From Larix kaempferi (taxonomy: Eukaryota > Streptophyta > Pinopsida > Pinales > Pinaceae), in assembly GCA_027924585.1 (NCBI GenBank), contig BSBM01000904.1, forward strand, positions 19,677,001 through 19,741,000: a DNA stretch of 64,000 bases. The letters are read 5' to 3'. The translations under genes were made by a program, and so were the position numbers. How positions within the stretch are numbered: position 1 is the first letter of the stretch; every line of letters starts with the position of its first letter. This document shows positions 43,751 to 55,245 of the stretch, in pieces. The notes below the pieces were generated by a model. The model ran no database searches, was not told the DNA's origin, and was given only the letters and a program-made list of their open reading frames with translations.

Positions 43751-44089
43751 CCACTGCAAGGCTGTTGGGAGTGGGAGCGAAAAACAAAATTTTCAATAGC
43801 TTCCATTCTGGGAGCGTTTTTTATATAATACAAATTTTAATATATTTTGATGCATACATTTTAAAAACATGCAAAATGCCAAATTTGCTGTAGAAAGCAT
43901 GAAAACATAGATCTAACTATTGGATTAATGATGATCATTAAATCATCAACCCTTTAGAACACATAATATCAATCATTTAGCAGCTATAACTTATAATAAC
44001 ATTGTCATCATTTGCATCAACAAACTTTAACAAATAACATCAACCATGAAATGAAACAGAGCATTATATTCATTACCAGAGTTGTAAGA

Positions 44090-47000
44090 TGTAATCAATA
44101 ATTCAAACAAAGGTAGGTTCAAACTTCAAACTGACCATCAAGAACATGCCTAACCTGTGCCCAAAACTGACTATCATGAATAGTGTCAACCTCTTGAAAT
44201 TCATGTCTATCAGATGTCGATGCAATCCTGTCTTTCAAACCCTGGCATGAATAGCCAATGCCTCTTTTACCTTCAATTCACCTCTGTAGGCCGCTGCAAA
44301 GCCTCCCAAATAGGACCAAATAAAAATAAAAAGCGTAAAGAGACTTCCAAGAATCATATGTTGTGCAATGCACCTCTAAAATGTGAAGGATCTGAGTGGG
44401 AGGGCAACTGAGAAGACCTGCCATGCGATTAGAGGTGCCCTTCTTGTATTTGATCACCAAATGAAACTGTTGAATGTAAGCAGCCCATTTCTTATGTCGT
44501 TCCTAAAACTTGGTCTGATAATTAATAAAGATCAGGGAAGGCGCTTGAAGGTGAGGTAGTAGCTAGCAAATATGGTATTTGCAATCTTAAGTAGCTCCAA
44601 CCTAGAGTGATTGCGAAAAATGTTGCGGGCCATGCTATAATTGGTAATAAATTTTAAATTCCATCATTTTCTTCCCTATCTTGTACAGTGCACCATTCTA
44701 TTTATAACTAGGGTCCTTCATCTTAATAATATCATGCTTCAAAAGGTTTAGTGTGTGAACCAAACATCTTGATCAAAATATGTTAGGGTACATATCCTCA
44801 ATGATTGCTCTTGCTACCTTACAATTAGCAGCATTATCAGCAATGACTTGAATGACATTGTACAACCCAATCTCTTGAATGGTTTTAAATAAAGGTTTTG
44901 CAATATTAATACCAATTTTGTAATGTAGTTGTCATGGGACTGAAAGGATGATCACACCACCAGTAGACACCAAGTGTAATATCCCTTCAAGAAAAAGTCC
45001 TTCGATTCACCTTGTTTTTACTCTAGGGTTTTGTTTACAACTGGTTCTAAACACCTCCAAATGATTTTGATTTTGGGGAGGAAGGTCTTGATGGGGCATA
45101 GGACATTAACACACCTATCAGACATCCAAACAACTGATATACCCATACATGGTCTACAAATTGCATGGGAAGAAGTTTCGGAACAAGGCTAGTTAATTTG
45201 AGAAGTGGAGATCCCCTCCTAGGTCTGACATTAGATGCTCTTCCAAACACTGTACGACCTTCACTAATCCTTTGTATGAGACTTGGCTCTGTTAGAGGAC
45301 ATTAGGAACAGTATATGTGCAACATTAGATTTGGTTTTAGGGTCGAATAGGCATCCTAATGAACACCAACTTCTAGAGTCTAGTTTTTGAGGTGAAATTG
45401 GTGGGCAAGGAGTCTTGAATTTCTTCATAAACCATAGTAACACTTCAGACGTATTCACACATCATTTGAGCCATCAAATTAACTTCATATGAAGCTCAAT
45501 ATGATAAATAACTCAACAAACTCTGATAATAAACTTGTACAATATCATTCCAAAATCACTATGCAAATGTTATGGGGAAAATGGCTCGAATCTCTTCCTT
45601 GAATGTAAATATCACTTGAAATACATAATGTTTCAAGTTGTGGCTCTGATTATATGATTATTGCAGAGATATATAGCAGTTAACATGTCCATGAAGTCGA
45701 AATAATAGTCCTTCACTAACTATATGCAACAACAAGTGCACCCTTGCACATTTACATGACATTGAGAAAAAGATAGTAGAATAGGCATAGAGAAGAATGA
45801 GAGAAGATTTACTTGAACTCAGTTGGAATTTGAACCTGCATCAAAACATATCCATGAAGCTCTGTTGAGAGGTCTGAATGGCCTCTCCATCAACCAACTA
45901 GGATGGGAATCTTGCACCCTCGAAATTGGTTCTAAGGCAAGAAGGATAAGCATCCACCTTGCAAGGACAAGCTAAGCTCTCCAATTTTTACCAAAATGAG
46001 AAATGGTCAAAAGCTAGTCTCCTTCTTTCTTCTTGTCTTTTATTAACCTCCCAAGGCCTCCTTAGCTCTAATTCTCTCCAAGAGACTCATCCCAACTTGA
46101 ATTAGGGAGAGATTCCCATGAATGCCACTTGTCCAACTTTTCCTATCTCTCATCTTCTATCAATTCGAATGGGGGAATATTGGCTGCCATAACTCCCCTT
46201 ATGCACCTTCTTGGCGACTATTTTTAGCCCTGACATGTTATATATATCAGATGTCAGCAATCAGGTCTGAACTTTGTCATAAGTGTCATAAAATCTTCAT
46301 CATTGTTGTCATAGGAGTTAGGGAATCTAGCTCCAAGTGTCACAATTCTTCTAAGATGCCTCTTCCTCTTCCATGGGAGTTATTCTTCCACTCGAATTAG
46401 ACCTTACATGATTCATGCCATGAATAATACCTCTTCAACTCCGCCAAGTATGTTACCTTTCATTTTAAACTCGAATTGGTGAGATAATGATGCCAAGTGT
46501 AGTGGGGAATCTTGCCACATGTGGGTCCCACAACCTCTTATGTGCCATCATGATCCAATGCCACCTTATTTTCTTTTTATTATTATTTAATTGACCCATT
46601 TAATGTGAATTTGTGAGTCTAAGGTCATTTTGGGTCTTGTAGCTCATTTATTCCAACTTTTAATACTTCACCCCCAATCTAGGGAACTAGTAATTTTCCT
46701 TCATGATAGTTCATTTGGATGGGGATATTACAAACTTTGAATTGAGAATTTTTTCTTAATGTGACCCACCTTGTCCATTTGGATCTAATTTTACATTATT
46801 ACTAACTTGGACATCATGCTTGGAAATTATTTGACCCTTACCATCAATTTGACAAACTATCATGAATATGGCCAAGTGGCTTAAGGCCATTGTGACCCAA
46901 TGAAAATTTTGGGGACATGGCACCAAGAATATTTATCAATGGCTTGTCTTAAACATTTGTTCAATTGTCAGATACAATATGAATGGATACTAGTACCCCT

Positions 47001-47620
47001 TATTCAGTCCAATCATTTGTAAAATGTCCTACAACATTATTGATTTTTGCTCTTTCCCTATCTAGTCCATGGTTCTCGCTTTGTACTCGGGACTCATGTA
47101 TCCTTTAGGGGTGCCATTGATGGCTAGTACCATTTAATGTCAATAGGATTAGTGGAGAACATTAAATGGTACACCACAAGCATAGAGAACCTGAAAAGTT
47201 TTTCATCCACCTCATCCCTGTAACTTTCGTTAAGGAAATGTGATATTGTTTCAAGCATAGGTGAGAATTCACTACCATGGGGGATGGGGACCAACCACCG
47301 TACATTCTATGTGATCTTGAGGTCTCAGATTCAACCCTTGATTTTTTGGATTTGTTTTGTGTGTCTTCCTCTTCCTTCGTGTATATGTTTCTCTGTTATT
47401 GGCACTAGGTCACATGTTTTGACTCCTCTAGTCTTACCTTCATGTCATGGCATAATCCCACATAGATGGTTTCTCACATGGGTATATGAACCTATGCAAG
47501 TTTTATTACAGTGGGAGCATATAATATTTGTGGTTTGACCATCGTCATTGTTAACTTCATTATCAGCATCCCCTTCCATTTCTTCCTCCTCTCCACAATA
47601 TGTGCCACTAGTTATTTCTT
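44090..47620 (-). pseudogene. hAT transposase relic: BED finger, N-terminal region and central (DUF659-type) region
   Basis: Minus strand, high to low. An acidic start EEEEMEGDADNEVNNDDG is followed by a BED-type finger CSHCNKTCIGSYTHVRNHLC and RGVKTCDLVP (about 47,545-47,410). Then come DEVDEKLFRF and ACGVPFNVLH, and AINGTPKGYMSPEYKARTMD (about 47,230-47,070). After a long unrecognised gap come GLYNVIQVIADNAANCKVAR, IIEDMYPNIF and LVHTLNLLKHDIIKMKDP (about 44,900-44,690). RLELLKIANTIFASYYLTFK follows, and after an inserted gypsy fragment VKEALAIHARV and HDSQFWAQVRHVL. These match hAT transposases in order. Many stops are present, and the C-terminal dimerisation domain was not found. Confidence 0.82.
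44268..44538 (-). pseudogene. Ty3/gypsy RNase H-integrase fragment lodged in the hAT transposase relic
   Basis: Minus strand, in two frames: RHKKWAAYIQQFHLVIKYKK, GTSNRMAGLLSCPP, ILEVHCTTYDSWKSLY and GPIWEALQRPTEVN. The KYKKGT(S/A)NRxADxLSRPP block is the hallmark of gypsy RNase H running into the integrase N-terminus. The fragment lies between hAT text FASYYLTFKRL and VKEALAIH, which are adjacent in hAT proteins. It has no ends of its own. Confidence 0.75.
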
Positions 47621-48430
47621 CTGCCTCACCGCTAGTATTTCAGCTTCCCAACACCACCATCATAATCAGAAAGGGAACCAAAAGGAAAAACCACACAGCC
47701 ATTATGCTTCTTGACTCAATATGAGAATAACTTGCTTCCTACAATAGAGTGATGGAGAAGGGGAAATGGGAATGAGTAAGAGAAGAAAACATTCAAGATT
47801 CAATAGAGGGGAATTTACAAAAAAACAAACAAACAAAGAGTGGGATTTAGAGCTTGCCTCTTTAGTTCTCCAACGGTGATTGAATGTAACTATGGAAGCC
47901 TTCAATCTTCTTTTCAAGCTCTCACAAACAACAACCTTCAATCTATATTCCAAGCTCTCACAAATTTGTTCATGAACATCTAGCAAACAACCCATTCAAA
48001 ACCTTAAGGAGGAGGAATGAAATGAGTGAAATAAGAAATAGATTGAGAGAAAATGGAGTGAGAAAGTGTTTTAATCCACTAAAGGAACCCTACCCATGCC
48101 TAAACCAATGATTGGAACCTTGTCTTGTTTCCCACATGGAAGAGACAATAAAGAAGTGTCTCTAATTGGTGGGAGCTAAGGGGGGGCACTAAGGGGGCAT
48201 TTTTGTTGTCTCCTGGGAGCGTTGAGGATGAGCTGGGAACGTTGAGGGAGTGATCTAGGAGTGTTGAAGGAGCGACACAGGGAGTGTTTTTTGGCATAGG
48301 GAACACACTCCCAAAAAACGCTCCCAAAAGGGAGCGATTAGGAAGCATGCTCTCGATGTTGCTTCCTGATTTCTCCCTTTAGGAGTGAATCGTTGAGGGG
48401 GGGGTGCAGGTGCTCCCCCACAGCTCAGGA

Positions 48431-50147
48431 CCAGTGGTGTTATTGGACAATCTACTCGAGCAGACGCGAGCCAGATCTCCCTAGTTCAATGCGAATATAA
48501 AACAAATAAAGACAGAACATAAAGCTACTTTCCTATATCAGATTAGAGATCAAGTAATTAGACGTCTTACCTTCAGATTTGTGGATATTTCTCCTCGTTA
48601 TTGCTCCAAGCTCTGTGGTCGTCAAATCCGTAGCTACAAGACCTGTCAAAACATGTGGAAACAATACAAGTAGTAAAACCTGTCTAAACACTAACTGATC
48701 TAAGTAAACAGTTAAGGAAGTAAACTATAAACATTATCAACACAATAACATTTATGAAAAGAGTTTATATTACTGTATAAAGAGTAGGAAATACAAAGTA
48801 GAGAGATGATTACAACCCAAGCCTTAACACTGCAATCTTCCTTCAACAAGCCAAGCCAAAGCCTCCAAAGGAAATGTAAGCCTCCCAAGAGATGGATAGG
48901 GATCACCTTGGCTGATTCCACCAGCATGTAAGTGCTACAGACTTTCTCCATTTGGAATGGAGAGTAGGCTAAGGATCATGGGGAGAGGACTAAGGGATCC
49001 TCCCTTAAGGTTAGGGAACCGTAGGACAACTCACCTAGGAGTTAGGGATAGAGATCCACCTCACCCAAGTTCTAGAAATCGCTCGAAAGCCACTTTGATC
49101 CAAATTAACCAACACTGGCGCAAGTTGCATAAAGACAACCAGCGCCTAGGAGGGGAAACGCAGGATGCACAAAGACAATATGCGCCATCAGCGCAGTCTG
49201 GCAGAATACACGCTGCGCCGAACCTAGTTGGGCGCTTCTTGCTCAAAGACAACATGCGTCGGCCCAACTAGAGGTTGTGGACAAAGGGCATCAACTTGCT
49301 CTACATGACTTCTTGATCAAGGGAACTTCAGGGATTGAGGCACTGAGTTAACAAGGGACTCATGATGACGAGATTTAGGTGTAACAAGTGGTCATATATT
49401 TAAACTTAAATCCTAGAACTTCCCCTATATTTTTCCCATATTTTGTTTGAGATCGGATTTCATGCTTGGGTATATTGAAAATGCATTCTTATCAATTAAT
49501 AATTTTACAAGCACAATATTCACTAAAATATTTAATAGACGTTTATTCTTATGATTCAAGTGCACCTTGTTACCTCCCAAAATAGCATGTATGATTAAAG
49601 TCCTGAAGCAACAAACTAGCCGAGGGGAACCAAAAAGGAAACACTAATATCATCACATCAATCCCCTACCAACTTTTGGTTGGCTCTTCTTCAACTCAAG
49701 GGGGGTGTCCTTAAGATAGAATTACTAGGGAAAAGCCAATGAGGAGCACGGGGGATTGCTCCAAGGACTAGTGCCAATCCAATCAAGGGAAATTGAAGTA
49801 AAAGGGAACACTAACTAAGAGGGCCTTGTTGAATAGGTCAACAAAAGAAGAGAATTGCATCCGCTAACCCTAATCTACTTGATGGACTAAAGATGAGTTA
49901 GGGTTTACTAGGGAAGGGGTGTGACGAAGTATCCACTTCCTTTCGAGCTTTACGGGGTGCATCTTTTTACCCCTAGGCTCGCATGGGGTGACGAGTTGAT
50001 TAGATCAATTCGAGTTAGTTTGAGATCTTAACACGTACTCTTTTCACTTGAGCTGAGATAGTGGTTTATCCTAGATCCCATGTTAGATATTGGCCATATT
50101 TTTCTCTACTGTGGTCAAATTCTCCCTACGCCTTGATGTCAGTGATG
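48431..50147. other. Non-coding repeats
   Basis: No gene is seen. 49,131-49,262 holds three spaced units with AAAGACAA followed by an ATGCGCC-like run. 49,680-49,870 resembles 6,830-7,050. Confidence 0.4.
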
Positions 50148-50152
50148 GTATG

Positions 50153-50385
50153 TGAAACGAAGAGATCCGTCTTCTAAGTAAAAACACAGTGTAAATAGTA
50201 TAAATAATTCATAAAGGATATATAAGAATAAATGTTAATATGATAGAGGTAAGATAATGAATATACAAATGTTGGCCCGCATTTATAATAATTTGGGCTT
50301 TTCCTATTGAGGGGACGCATCCTCTCATTTAATTATTAATCTTTAATTGTTATTAATATTTATTTGTTATTAATTATTTGTTACA
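50153..50385 (-). repeat. 3' LTR of the 2.7 kb element
   Basis: On the minus strand it runs from TGTAACAAATAATTAAT to CTCTTCGTTTCA. It shares long blocks with 52627-52849, such as CAGTGTAAATAGTATAAATA on the plus strand. Confidence 0.85.
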
Positions 50386-50681
50386 TTATCTTCCCCTTAA
50401 GTGAAGCTTTGTTCTCAAAACTTATTGAAGACAAAGGTCATGTCTGATTTTTTACTTGAATCGTCATCTCTAGATCCTTTCTTTTAGTATTTGCGACACT
50501 TGATGAAATGAGACGATATGAGTTACGAATTCCAAGGAAAAACTTTCACGTCGTCTCTAATGTGGTCCATCCGAGATCTATTTTCATCGATGGATATTCT
50601 CATTTTTTGCTTAGTATGTTGATTTGATGTTCTTGCTTGTCTGACAACATAACTCCTCTGTGTATGTTCATTTTTACCATG

Positions 50682-51900
50682 TCATTGGTCAAAATGATGT
50701 TTACAATTGGGGTGTCGATAAGGAGTTCTTGTTGTTTGTTTTTCGGCTGGATTGACTTCTTTTTGAATTGTGACGAGGACCGAATTTGTATTTATTTCTT
50801 CTTCCTCAACTTGAATTTGTTTTCCGGAGAGTTCGGATGCTTCCTTCTGGATTTGCACTAACTTGTTCTCTAATTGATTATTATTACTCCGACTCTTCTC
50901 GAACTTTTCATCTTGCGACTTTTTGTTCTCTTTTAACTTTTTGATTTGTTCCTGTAGTCCTTGATCAAAATTTCTTAGGCACTGGTTTTCTTCTTGCTTT
51001 TCTAGTATTCTTCCTTCAAGGTCTTCATTGAAATGTTTCGTCTTTCGACTATGTTTTAACTTCTTGATTTTCGTAAGTAATGTTTTGTTATGAATTCTTA
51101 GTCGAAATAGTTTTTCGGTATTGCTTGCTAATATTGATTTTCTTAATTTCCAACTTTTGCGTCTTTTTAGTGTCGTCATACCTTTGTTGGAGTTCTTCCT
51201 TTTGTTGCCGATGTCGACATATTTTTGATTCTCTCTTTTCTAACTTGTTATGAACTTGCACCAATTCATTATTTTTGTCCACGATGAGCTTGTTTAAACG
51301 CTTTATGTTTTCTTTGAAATCATTATTTTTGTCCACGATGAGTTTGTTTAAACGCTTTATGTTTTCTTTGAAATCATTATCGCTTCTATAAGGTGATTAT
51401 TCGTTATCTTTGAACTTTTTGGTTGTCTTCAATATCTTGATTGTGAGTTTTTAATTGAGATATTTATTCATTCTTAGCTGATAACATTTTCGTGATATCT
51501 TCATTAGATTTTTCCAGTTTTTTATTTTGATCTTTTAAGCGACGATTCTCTTGTTCTGTCAATTGATCAAGAATGCTCCGCTTACTTATCTCAATTTGTA
51601 GATTTTAACTGGTTTCCTTGTAGTATCCTAATTCGCTTTCCAATCTCTGTGATTGCAATTGTGAGTTCTCTTGATCGTCCTTCGTAATAAAATCTTTACC
51701 ACATATTGGACTAGAGCGATTACAATTCTTAAAAAATGCAGGATATTAAAATTCCATTTCAGAAATAGGACACTTAGCCCAAAATTTGGATTTATATATG
51801 GAATCCATAATTTCTTCAATATCCTTAATATCTTCTTGGACTTCTTTGATAAAAACTTGGTCTTGACTTGACTTGACTTTGTGTTCTTTCCTTTAGATAC
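50682..51900 (-). pseudogene. Coiled-coil ORF of the 2.7 kb LTR element, decayed
   Basis: Minus strand. The start region has KEVQEDIKDIEEIMDSIYKS and a Cys-rich stretch FWAKCPISEMEF, stop, YPAFFKNCNRSSPICGKDF. It then continues with long lysine/glutamate heptad text: LTEQENRRLKDQNKKLEKSN, FKENIKRLNKLIVDKNNELV and QLENKLVQIQKEASELSGKQ. It ends NPAEKQTTRTPYRHPNC near 50,700. At least four stops or shifts break it. Coiled-coil gag-like proteins occur in some plant non-autonomous LTR elements, but I do not recognise this one. Confidence 0.55.
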
Positions 51901-52540
51901 AAGGGTGTGTGTAGTAGAGTGGCGGCGGGTTAGAGGTAATGGGAGGTTTTCGTGGATAATGATGACGTGGAGGGAGAGCGTAAGACATGTTCGCGGGGGA
52001 AGTGATTGGAGAAGAGAGCAATGGATGATGGTACAGGGCACGGTGGTGTGGAGGCGCGGAAGGAGCAGCGATGGGAGGTGGGGATCGCTGGGGTGAGGTC
52101 TGCAGCGAGTGGAGCAGAGGGCTTGTGCGTGGGTGTGGGCAAGGTGGAGCATGGGACGCACAGAGATAAGGAGGCACGCGGGATGTGGGGGTGGCTTGGA
52201 GCAGGGAAGGAGGGAGGCAGCGTTGGGGAAGGCGTTTGGGGGAAAGATGGAGGACGAATAGTGAAGATGGATGAAGTGGGAGACGAGCGCGTGCAGGGAA
52301 TGGACGGTGGGCGGGCGTGGGGAAGAAGTGGGGCGTGGAGTTTTGGACGCAGCGGGCCTGCGTGGGAGAAGGAATAGAGTGTGGAAGCCGAGGAGATTGA
52401 GTGGTCGCGGGAATGGGAAGAGGAGTGTTGCGCCGGTGATGAGGAAGAGGTAGTGTGTGGGAAGTAACAGGTGTGTCACGAGAGGAATGATGGCATCGTG
52501 GGACAAGAGGAAGACGGTGAGGGAGGTCAAAAACTAGATT
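51900..52540. other. GC-rich block inside the 2.7 kb LTR element
   Basis: This stretch is markedly G-rich on the plus strand, unlike its AT-rich flanks. A 300-codon open frame on the minus strand (52,530-51,628) covers it but is proline, serine, leucine and histidine-rich with no domain, as expected when a GC-rich sequence lacks stops by chance. It lies between the 5' LTR and the coiled-coil ORF in the element's orientation. Confidence 0.5.
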
Positions 52541-52626
52541 ATCTCATAAATTCTGAAATGATCAGACAAGGTCTGATATTCTTGGCCAAAGGCCTAAATC
52601 AGAGGAATCCAGAGGAAATGCCAAGC

Positions 52627-52849
52627 TATGGAGAGATCCGTTTTCTAGGTACTAGGTAAAAACCCAGTGTAAATAGTATAAATAATCTATAAAGAATATA
52701 TAAGAATAAATGTTAATATGATAGATGTAAGATAATGAATATATAAATGTTGGCTGGCTTTTATAATAGCTTGGGATTTTTCTATTGAGGGGATGCATTC
52801 TCTCTTTTAATTATTATTACTATTTATATGTTATTAATTATTTGTTGCA
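52627..52849 (-). repeat. 5' LTR of the 2.7 kb element
   Basis: On the minus strand it starts TGCAACAAATAATTAAT and ends near GGATCTCTCCATA. Small differences from the other LTR, including a few indels, suggest moderate age. Confidence 0.82.
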
Positions 52850-52854
52850 GTATG

Positions 52855-54060
52855 GTTTATATGTGCTTGTGCTATACTTCATGTTGGTTGGTTTCTTTAA
52901 AACTCTATAGTGGTCCATGAATACTTCATTTTCTTCTATTGCAAAGGTATGTTATGTTGTTGATCATAATTTTCCTTTAGGTAAGTGTGTTATTTCAAAA
53001 GTTGAGTTGTACTCTTTGTGAACTAAGTTGGCATTCTCTTTAGTTCATTACATTTTGCCTAGCCATTTTTCATTTTGCCAACTTTTTTCATCTATTTCAT
53101 CATTTTCCTCTTTGTCGGTGGTTTGCTCAGTGCACTATGAAAAATCTAAATAATATTCCAATGTATGAATTCCCAAGTCAAAGCAAGAAAAGAGTAAAAC
53201 AATTGAATACTCTGTTGCAGAGTCAAATGAAAAGATATTAGCTCTACCCCCTTACTAAAAGTCAGGTTCCCTATGTTTCAGGTTATCAAAACAAAATCTA
53301 AAGCAAAAGGGACTAAACCAACAAATGCTAAAAATGAAAGAAAAATAAAAAGTAAAAGAAAGAAATCGCAAAAAAAGAGGCACGAGGAAAGGGTAACTTA
53401 TAACAGAAAATGTGCACCTTTCAAAGGAACACATATGGAAGAATATCAATAAACTCCTAGCTCTTGAAAGCTTAGAAGATGACTATTTGTGCAAATATTG
53501 AGACCATGGTTCTTTGTGGAAGGGCCAACAAGGAGCTCCGCTATAGTCTAGAGCACATGCATTTTCAATCCTCCCGGGGAAGAGGAAGGTCTCACTCGAA
53601 GTGCTGCCTAGACCTGTGTGAGGTTAGGAAGGGCTAATTGAGGAACAATGCAATACAATTAACAATAAATCCAATTGATATTGAGCTCATGCAAACACAT
53701 ACATTCAACAATTAAATATCATAAACATGGAAGATCTACATCCAATTATATACTTCACAACACATATCATTCGTAATACAGTGCAATAGAAAATTTTAAG
53801 AGGGGCAACCAATCTTCCTTTTCATTCATTTCCAACAACAACATTTACATTCATCTCTAAGGCCATCATCCAATTCCCTAATTCCCTTTTACATCAAATA
53901 CTAGAATTACATTGAAAGTCATCAAAACCCGCAATGATAACCCCAACCAACCCAGTACATAGCTTGCGATTGCCATCCCCTTATTACATAGCTCACATGG
54001 AGCTTTTATACTTGGACAAGTGGTTAATTTTGACCACGTCAAGCCTTAGTTACAATCTAA
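52855..54060. other. Non-coding
   Basis: No gene or element boundary is supported. Confidence 0.4.
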
Positions 54061-55245
54061 TTGCTCTTGTGCGGACATGTTAATCTTGGCTCTCTGTCTT
54101 GCGCCACGACTACTTCCTCATTTCCTTCCACATTGATCATGTCTTTCCTCCATGGCTTGGTCTTCGAAAACGAAAGAGCCAATGGGCCTCGACCACAATC
54201 ACTGATTCGTCCCAAACTCAACGGTGTCGCATTGTTGATACTTCAAATGAAGGAGCCAACTCAGAGATTGCAACCAAAGTTTGTGATTATAATTCCTTGA
54301 ACTTCTCCACTTGATATCACCATTTCCCCATCAAAAAGTTAGCACCAACGATGAAGACATGTCCTTTCTCATTCTCTAGCTTAGCAGGTTGTTGTTTCTT
54401 CGGTTGGGAAAACTCAGAATTCACAAAATCATCTAACTAGTATAGTTGAAGACATGTTGTTTGGGTTGCCAAGCAAAGCTCTTATAGAATTTTCTTAGAG
54501 ACTTTGTGGAGGGAATCTAGTTGGTCATCTTCTACTTAAATTTCCTTGTACTCCTGCTATTGCTCCAAGGGATTCGTGAGGACTTGCGTTTCATCATGCA
54601 TCAATTGGATCTTCATCCACAACTCCTCAATAGGTTTCTATCGCTTCTCCAATATTCCAACCCAATCATTTAAGGTAGAAAAAATGGTTTGGCTATCCAT
54701 CGTCACTTGATGCAACTGAGAATGAGTGGTGGAGACGTCCTATCGCAAAAGGATCACCTTGGCTATCAACTCCTGCTATTGTTGATCATCTTGGTTTTGG
54801 ACCTCTGCCACCTATTCCTGTAAATCCGCCATCTTGCACATGAGGTGCTTCTATGCAGAGTACAACAACTGGAGGCGTCCTTCCACAGCCTTTAGTGAGA
54901 TAACCTTTGGATAATCTGGCTCATGCTTGTGAGCATGGGACCACATGTCATCTAGGTGTTGGAAGAGGGCATTGAAAATGTAGTCTACCGCAACTTGACC
55001 CTGATGCTCATCATCTCTTTCCGCAACCGTCTCGACTAGTTGATCCTATAATGCTTTGAGATCCATTTGCTTGGCTTCTTGATCTCGTTCTAGCCTAACT
55101 ATTCTTTGCTCCAATTCAAAAGTGGAGGAGTGCATGGAAGTACAAAGTTGAACTGTGGACCATCCTTGGAAATTCGGCACAGTCGTAGTTGGAGGCAAGG
55201 AGCTTAAAATTTGGTTGTTGGCAATGGAGGGATTTGATTCCACAG
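54061..55245 (-). pseudogene. Unidentified decayed ORF, partly coiled coil
   Basis: On the minus strand from 55,243 the text reads PTTTVPNFQGWSTVQLCTSM, FELEQRIVRLERDQEAKQMD and AVDYIFNALFQHLDDMWSHA. It then continues with recurrent stops through MDSQTIFSTLNDWVGILEKR and GHVFIVGANFLMGKW. Coding-like composition over about 1.1 kb suggests an old ORF, possibly from a retroelement. No domain is recognised. Confidence 0.35.

Larger units (their letters stand above)
43757..48430 (-). mobile_element. Decayed hAT transposon, probable larger relative of the GGGAGCG MITE
   Basis: The left end (CAAGGCTGTTGGGAGTGGGAG at 43,757) and adjacent 200 bp resemble the 453-bp MITE at 15707. The right region (48,170-48,420) carries repeated GGGAGCG and its complement and could end near 48,430, where the complement reads GAGCTGTGGGGGAGC. 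Between them is a minus-strand hAT transposase relic. No matching 8-bp duplication was found, so the right boundary is approximate. Confidence 0.6.
50153..52849 (-). mobile_element. Complete 2.7 kb LTR retrotransposon, non-autonomous, minus strand
   Basis: Two direct repeats, 50153-50385 and about 52627-52849, are LTRs (233 and 223 bp). A perfect 5-bp duplication GTATG flanks the whole (50148-50152 and 52850-52854). On the minus strand the 3' LTR is preceded by a polypurine tract, the complement of TTATCTTCCCCTT (50386-50398), which sets the orientation. The interior is only 2.24 kb, carries a coiled-coil ORF, and shows no protease, reverse transcriptase or integrase, so the element is non-autonomous. 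The primer-binding site is unclear. Confidence 0.85.

Noticed and set aside
47702-47995. Minus-strand 97-codon frame upstream of the hAT BED finger, considered as the transposase N-terminus
   Set aside because: The text has no similarity to hAT N-termini; the acidic start immediately before the finger (about 47,590) is a better candidate.
51628-52530. Minus-strand 300-codon open frame, the longest in the window
   Set aside because: It is rich in Pro, Ser, Leu and His with no domain. It covers a GC-rich block where stops are rare by chance, and its last third overlaps a different frame with better coding text (coiled-coil ORF).
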